A stretch of 33,357 bases of DNA from a virus. The notes beneath the pieces are model-generated. The model searched no databases. It was not told where the DNA came from and saw only the letters and a list, made by a program, of their open reading frames with translations. Shown one piece after another: positions 29,576 through 33,357 of the stretch. The position numbers were made by a program, and so were the translations under genes. Each line of letters opens with the position of its first letter. Position 1 is the first letter of the stretch. Location of the stretch: the IMG/VR virus record IMGVR_UViG_3300022562_002031, positions 1 through 33,357 of that record. One strand, written 5' to 3'.

Positions 29576-30667
29576 TCAGACCGTCCAGAGCGTACCGCCG
29601 TCGACGAAGCACACGGCCCGCGGGTCTCGCATCTGCACGCCGTAGAAGAGGGTCCAGATCTCGATCTCGATGACCCATTGGTTGCCGGAAACCTCGACCG
29701 GCGGCTGGACCTGGGCGAACACGGGGCAGGTCACCTGGATTGCGTCGGCCTCGGGAGCGAGCAGAATGGCGCCCGGGTGACCGAACGTGTCGGCCGAGCG
29801 CAGGCTGTCATCCATCATGATCTCGTGCCCGCGGTTGTTGTTCTCGATGAACGTCTTGAGCGTCGTGTCGGTACCGCCAGGGTTGAAGAGCTCATCGGAG
29901 AAGTGCTCGTCGACGCTCAGCGGGACCAGGGTCTTGGTCGGTTTGATTGCGCGCTCGCGGCTCGTCGCGTCCGTGTACATGAGCCGCTTGGCCTGCGTCC
30001 ACTCGTCGTAGATGACGTCGGCGTTGGCGGTCGCCCAGTCGATGGTCGAGACGACCCGCTTGATCCCCGGGTAGTTCGTGATCCCGAGCTTCCCTGCCGC
30101 CGGGATGCCGCGCAGGACAGCCTCGTTGAAGTCGAGCATGTGCTGCTCTCGGAGCACGTCGCCCTTGTCGCGCATCGAGTTGTATCCGGCCATGGCGTCC
30201 TCGGCCATTTCGTGGAAGCCGAGCAGGATCTTGTGCGAGATCTTGCCCTTCTCGGCCGAATGCAGCTTCTTGGCGACCTCGATCGCGCGCTCCGGGCTCT
30301 GGTCGAGCGCCGTCAGGCCGTAGTTTTGCGAGGGGTTGCGGACCGCCGTCTCGCCCCACTCGATCCGCTTGGCGCCGAGACCAACACCACCGTCGGTGAT
30401 TCGGATGATCTCGCCGTTGGCCCACGGCGTCTCCGCTGCCTGCCGTCGGTAGAAGCCCTCGAGAATGGCCGTCGTCGCGCACTTGGACAGCGAGGCGATC
30501 TGGCCGGCGTCCATGTTCATGGCGCGCGCCTGCGGGGTGTCGCCCCACTTTTTCGCGGCGAGCATCGCCACCCCGTCGAGAATCGGGGTGAAGGTCTCGG
30601 GGCCGTGCAGGTTCGCAGGGTTCCGGAAGTCGTAGTTGGGGGTCCGCTTGGGCTTGTCGAAGGGCAT
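29576..30667 (-). CDS. Major capsid protein (DUF2184-type, HK97 fold expected)
   Basis: A 363-residue protein starting at ATG 30667 with the leader ACAGGATCAGAACG. It matches the DUF2184 major capsid type: PNYDFRNPANLHGPETFTPI at the N-terminus, LGFHEMAEDAMAGYNSM in the middle and a C-terminal strand set. That set (WVIEIEIWTLFYGVQMRDPR) is followed by AVCFVDG. In this family the C-terminus carries a GvqvR.P.A...ldG end. It directly follows the protease and decoration protein genes, the usual order. Confidence 0.8.
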   Translation of the reverse strand: MPFDKPKRTPNYDFRNPANLHGPETFTPILDGVAMLAAKKWGDTPQARAMNMDAGQIASLSKCATTAILEGFYRRQAAETPWANGEIIRITDGGVGLGAKRIEWGETAVRNPSQNYGLTALDQSPERAIEVAKKLHSAEKGKISHKILLGFHEMAEDAMAGYNSMRDKGDVLREQHMLDFNEAVLRGIPAAGKLGITNYPGIKRVVSTIDWATANADVIYDEWTQAKRLMYTDATSRERAIKPTKTLVPLSVDEHFSDELFNPGGTDTTLKTFIENNNRGHEIMMDDSLRSADTFGHPGAILLAPEADAIQVTCPVFAQVQPPVEVSGNQWVIEIEIWTLFYGVQMRDPRAVCFVDGGTLWTV

Positions 30668-30714
30668 CGTTCTGATCCTGTGGTTGCGGGTTTTTGGCTG
30701 GCCGCGCGCGGTCG

Positions 30715-31521
30715 TCAGGGTGCCGGGTTGGAGACGATCACCATCGCCGTGAGCTGGCCGTCGTCGTCGACCCAGCTCAGGCCCGACCAGCGGGCGTTGG
30801 GCACCGCGACTGCGTTGCCGCCATCGACGTCGAGGCGAGCTGCGCCCACCTCTTCCGTGCTGGGCGCGATGATGCGAGCGAACACGCCCGCGTTGACGTT
30901 GGTCACCGCCTGCTCGACGACGACCGGGATCTCGCCGAAGCCCTGCGTGGTGACCATCGAGCCAGCATCCCAGCCGTCGACCTCGGTCTCGTCGCCGTCG
31001 CTGGGCGCCATGTCCGGCCCTTCCTGCGTGACGCCGAAGACGACTGCGCCCGTGTCACCCGCCTTCAATCGGCGGAGCCACTCGGGCTTGGTGTCGTGCA
31101 GCGCGACGAACAGGCCGGGCCGGAGCCGTGGCGGGTTGCTCGTCTCGGTCAGGTCAGCCTGTACGAGCGTGGCACCGCCGGGCGCCGTGAGGGCGCTCAG
31201 CACGAAGGTCGTCTCGGGCGTCCTCGAATCGAGGGTCAGGACTGCGGCCGCGACGCTGCTCTCGGCCTGGTCGAGCGCGAGCGGCAGCGAGTCCTGCTTG
31301 GCCTTGAGGGCCGCAGCAACTCCGGCCAGGTCGGTGCCGGCGACGGTCACCGACACCACGGTCGAGCCGATCGTGTAGCTGTAGGTCCCGTCGGCGTAGA
31401 CGCCTCCGACCGTGATCGTCTTGATCGTGTTGTGGCCCGGCCACAACCGCGAGCGCGGTGGGTTGCTGGAGACCCGCTGTCCGCGGGTCGGCTGGATCTG
31501 GTAGCGAAGCGTGCTCGTCAT
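30715..31521 (-). CDS. Probable capsid decoration / structural cement protein
   Basis: A 268-residue protein between the protease and capsid genes, where decoration or cement proteins usually lie. It is beta-rich (NTIKTITVGGVYADGTYSYT, IGSTVVSVTVAGTDLAGVAA) with a central PPRLRPGLFVALHDTKPEWL and EIPVVVEQAVTNVNAGVFAR strands. The family assignment is from position and composition. The leader CACAGGACCGATCG resembles that of the capsid gene. Confidence 0.55.
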   Translation of the reverse strand: MTSTLRYQIQPTRGQRVSSNPPRSRLWPGHNTIKTITVGGVYADGTYSYTIGSTVVSVTVAGTDLAGVAAALKAKQDSLPLALDQAESSVAAAVLTLDSRTPETTFVLSALTAPGGATLVQADLTETSNPPRLRPGLFVALHDTKPEWLRRLKAGDTGAVVFGVTQEGPDMAPSDGDETEVDGWDAGSMVTTQGFGEIPVVVEQAVTNVNAGVFARIIAPSTEEVGAARLDVDGGNAVAVPNARWSGLSWVDDDGQLTAMVIVSNPAP

Positions 31522-31582
31522 CGATCGGTCCTGTGTTGACGGTTGCTGGAAATGCGAGGGTCAGCGGGGCTCAGCGAATGGC

Positions 31583-33357
31583 TTAGTTTCCGCCGTGGAA
31601 GCCCGCGGTGTTGATCGTGGGCGGAGACGCCGGTGGGCGATGGTCGATGGACTTGGAGCGTCCAGCGGCCAACCGCTTGGTGGAGTTGTAGAGCGACGCC
31701 ACGAACGCGTCGAACGTTGGCGGCGGCTCCTCGTCGGTCCCGCGGGCACTGTCGAGGTCGACCTTGGCCGCTGCGTCGAGGTCGAGAATCGCGGCGACGC
31801 GCATGGCGGTCATCGAGTCTGGGCGGCTCCCGACCGCCCACGCCGACACGAGTTGTGGGCACAGCGGAGCGATCTCCCGCTCGAGATCCTGCATCGCGCG
31901 GGCGGCCGCGTCGGCCTCGAGCTTGTCGACCGTGCGCCGGAGCCCGGCGAGCTCGCCGTTGGTGGCCGCGAGATCGGTCGCCATCTTGTTCGCGTCGCCG
32001 TGGAGCTTGCGCTCGCGCTCGCGCAGCTTGGCGGCGACATCCTTGCTGACAAGCACCGCGACGCCATCCATCTCCATCATCTCGCCGCCGCTCAGGTGCT
32101 GCTTGACCATCTCGGGATCGAGCTCGAGCGCGACGGCGATCGCCTGCATCGCAGAGTCCGCGGCCTCGGGGCTCTCGGCGTAGGCGTACGCCTTGATGGC
32201 GTCGAGCAACGCCGCCGCGGCGGCAGGGTCCATCTGGTCGTTCTTCGGCTTGGTCATGTCGTTGTCCTTGCTGGCTTCAAAAACAAAAGCGCCGTCGATC
32301 AGCACGCGAGCCTTGGGCCCTGCCCGAGCTTCATCGACGAGAGATTCGTGGTTGACCTCGATGTCGGTCTGCCGAAACGTGTACTGGACACCCTGCGCGT
32401 CGACGCCAGGATCCCGCACAGCGATCGTGGTGTAGCCCGTCGAGAGCTGCACCTTGCCGTCCCGCATTTTGCGGATCACGGCGATGTCGCCGACGCAGAT
32501 CTTGACCTTGACGTAGCGCAGGCCGTGCTCGTCGGCCGGCAGAAGCTCGGCGCCGGTGCCCAGCATGCCCCTGGCGTACTCGCGCCAGTTGTCGGCCGTC
32601 ACCAAGACGGGGGGATGGTCATCGGTGAACGTCGCGAAGTCGAAGCTCGGAAGGCTCTTCTCGACTTCGTCCTCGCTCCGGTACTCGTACCAGGTGCTTT
32701 TGCCGTCGCCGTAGAGCTGCGAGCCCGTGCGCGCGGCGTAGCCCGTTACGATCAGCCGGCCGTCGCTCGTGACCTTGTCGGCGAAGCCGTCCTCTCGCAG
32801 ACGCTCCGCGATCGCGTTGACCTGCGCGGCGTCGGTCTTCGGGCCGAGCTCGTCAGCGATCGCTAGAGCGCGGTCGACTGCGACGCGGTCCTCGGCACCG
32901 AGCGCGAAATCCATCGTGCAGGTGCGGTAGACCCGTTCACCTGCGTCGGCGTGCGTGCTCGCCATCGAGGTCAGCAGCGCCAGCGCACCGGCGATCGCTT
33001 TGTCGGTCCAGCCTCGGGCTGCACGCTTGACCGGCGGCAAGGTCGAGATTCCGCGCAGGGTCTGCGTGAAGCTATCGGCGGTCGGGGATTTGTCGGCGTC
33101 GGCGCTCTCGTGATCGGCGCGCAGTTTCTCGAGCATGCCATCGAGCTTGGCCTTGGCTTCGGCTCGAACCGCGTCGCTCAGATCCTCGGTCTGCGGCAGC
33201 CTGGCCAACGCGTTGCGGATCGCGTTGCCGATGCCGACCAGCTCGCCGCTCTCGACGTAGGCGATCGGCAGCTTGAAGCTCGCGCGGGTGATCTCCTCGC
33301 CAGCGGGCGGATTCAAGTCGGCGACGACGAACCCCTTGGCCGCCTTGGCCCAGTCGA
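31583..33357 (-). CDS. Head maturation protease/scaffold (DUF2213), 5' end missing
   Basis: The frame is open to the right edge (codons read DWAKAAKGFVVADLN before the first internal TTG), so the true start lies outside; at least 590 codons. The N-terminal part includes TRASFKLPIAYVESGELVGI. DUF2213 features follow: RLIVTGYAARTGSQLYGDGK, then LPSFDFATFTDDHPPVLVTA, YVKVKICVGDIAVIRKMRDG with KVQLSTGYTT, and IEVNHESLVDEARAGPKARV. The C-terminal part has an acidic helical, coiled-coil region (RERERKLHGDANKMATDLAA), scaffold-like. A protease-scaffold fusion is common next to the capsid gene. Confidence 0.75.
   Translation of the reverse strand, partial: DWAKAAKGFVVADLNPPAGEEITRASFKLPIAYVESGELVGIGNAIRNALARLPQTEDLSDAVRAEAKAKLDGMLEKLRADHESADADKSPTADSFTQTLRGISTLPPVKRAARGWTDKAIAGALALLTSMASTHADAGERVYRTCTMDFALGAEDRVAVDRALAIADELGPKTDAAQVNAIAERLREDGFADKVTSDGRLIVTGYAARTGSQLYGDGKSTWYEYRSEDEVEKSLPSFDFATFTDDHPPVLVTADNWREYARGMLGTGAELLPADEHGLRYVKVKICVGDIAVIRKMRDGKVQLSTGYTTIAVRDPGVDAQGVQYTFRQTDIEVNHESLVDEARAGPKARVLIDGAFVFEASKDNDMTKPKNDQMDPAAAAALLDAIKAYAYAESPEAADSAMQAIAVALELDPEMVKQHLSGGEMMEMDGVAVLVSKDVAAKLRERERKLHGDANKMATDLAATNGELAGLRRTVDKLEADAAARAMQDLEREIAPLCPQLVSAWAVGSRPDSMTAMRVAAILDLDAAAKVDLDSARGTDEEPPPTFDAFVASLYNSTKRLAAGRSKSIDHRPPASPPTINTAGFHGGN

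Noticed and set aside
31511-32866. 451-codon plus-strand open frame
   Set aside because: Antisense shadow of the DUF2213 protease gene.

Overview
The window is a GC-rich stretch of a tailed-phage genome or prophage with a contractile tail. No host housekeeping gene, tRNA, rRNA, CRISPR array, transposase or integrase was recognised, so the host cannot be named. The high GC content and frequent GTG starts would fit an actinobacterial, myxobacterial or similar high-GC host, but that is inference. Both ends cut through genes: a head protease/scaffold gene on the right and a phage gene beginning VNIFVLDLD on the left. Terminase large subunit, portal, lysis and replication genes are not in the window.

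Right and central part (about 15.3-33.4 kb, minus strand, read right to left): a morphogenesis block in largely Mu-like order. It holds a DUF2213 protease/scaffold, a decoration-type protein, a DUF2184-type major capsid protein, a gp35-like protein, a gp36-like connector, a virion morphogenesis (gpG/gpS-like) protein, gp37-like, DUF2635 (gp38-like), tail sheath and tail tube. A tail assembly chaperone with an apparent -1 frameshift site (A9) follows, then tape measure, baseplate hub (gp44/P), spike (gp45), gpN-like, gp46-like, gp47 (baseplate J), a small zinc-finger protein, a fibre-type protein and gp48. Many genes overlap by 1-4 bases (TGATG, ATGA), indicating translational coupling.

Middle part (about 10.4-15.3 kb): two plus-strand islands flank a minus-strand block of four coupled, probably virion-appendage genes. 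One island (14.0-15.3 kb) encodes a helix-turn-helix protein resembling terminase small subunits, with a Glu-Pro repeat, plus a small unknown. The other (10.5-11.7 kb) encodes an HNH-type protein and an unknown. Between the divergent genes at 13.9-14.04 kb lies a dense cluster of inverted repeats. Three genes here share a TGnTAGnnT-N6-GTG arrangement that looks like a leaderless promoter.

Left part (0-10.4 kb, minus strand): small accessory genes. Recognisable are a DUF2493-DUF4326 fusion, an NPPF-type DNA methyltransferase, several Cys-rich zinc-knuckle proteins and a clear homologue of leucyl/phenylalanyl-tRNA-protein transferase (Aat). The Aat homologue lacks two residues implicated in catalysis. 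An extended set of unknown acidic proteins follows. The Aat variant, sitting inside a coupled phage operon, is the most unusual item. The left and right arms share a distinctive ribosome-binding module (AGGAYCAGA), which supports their being one genome.
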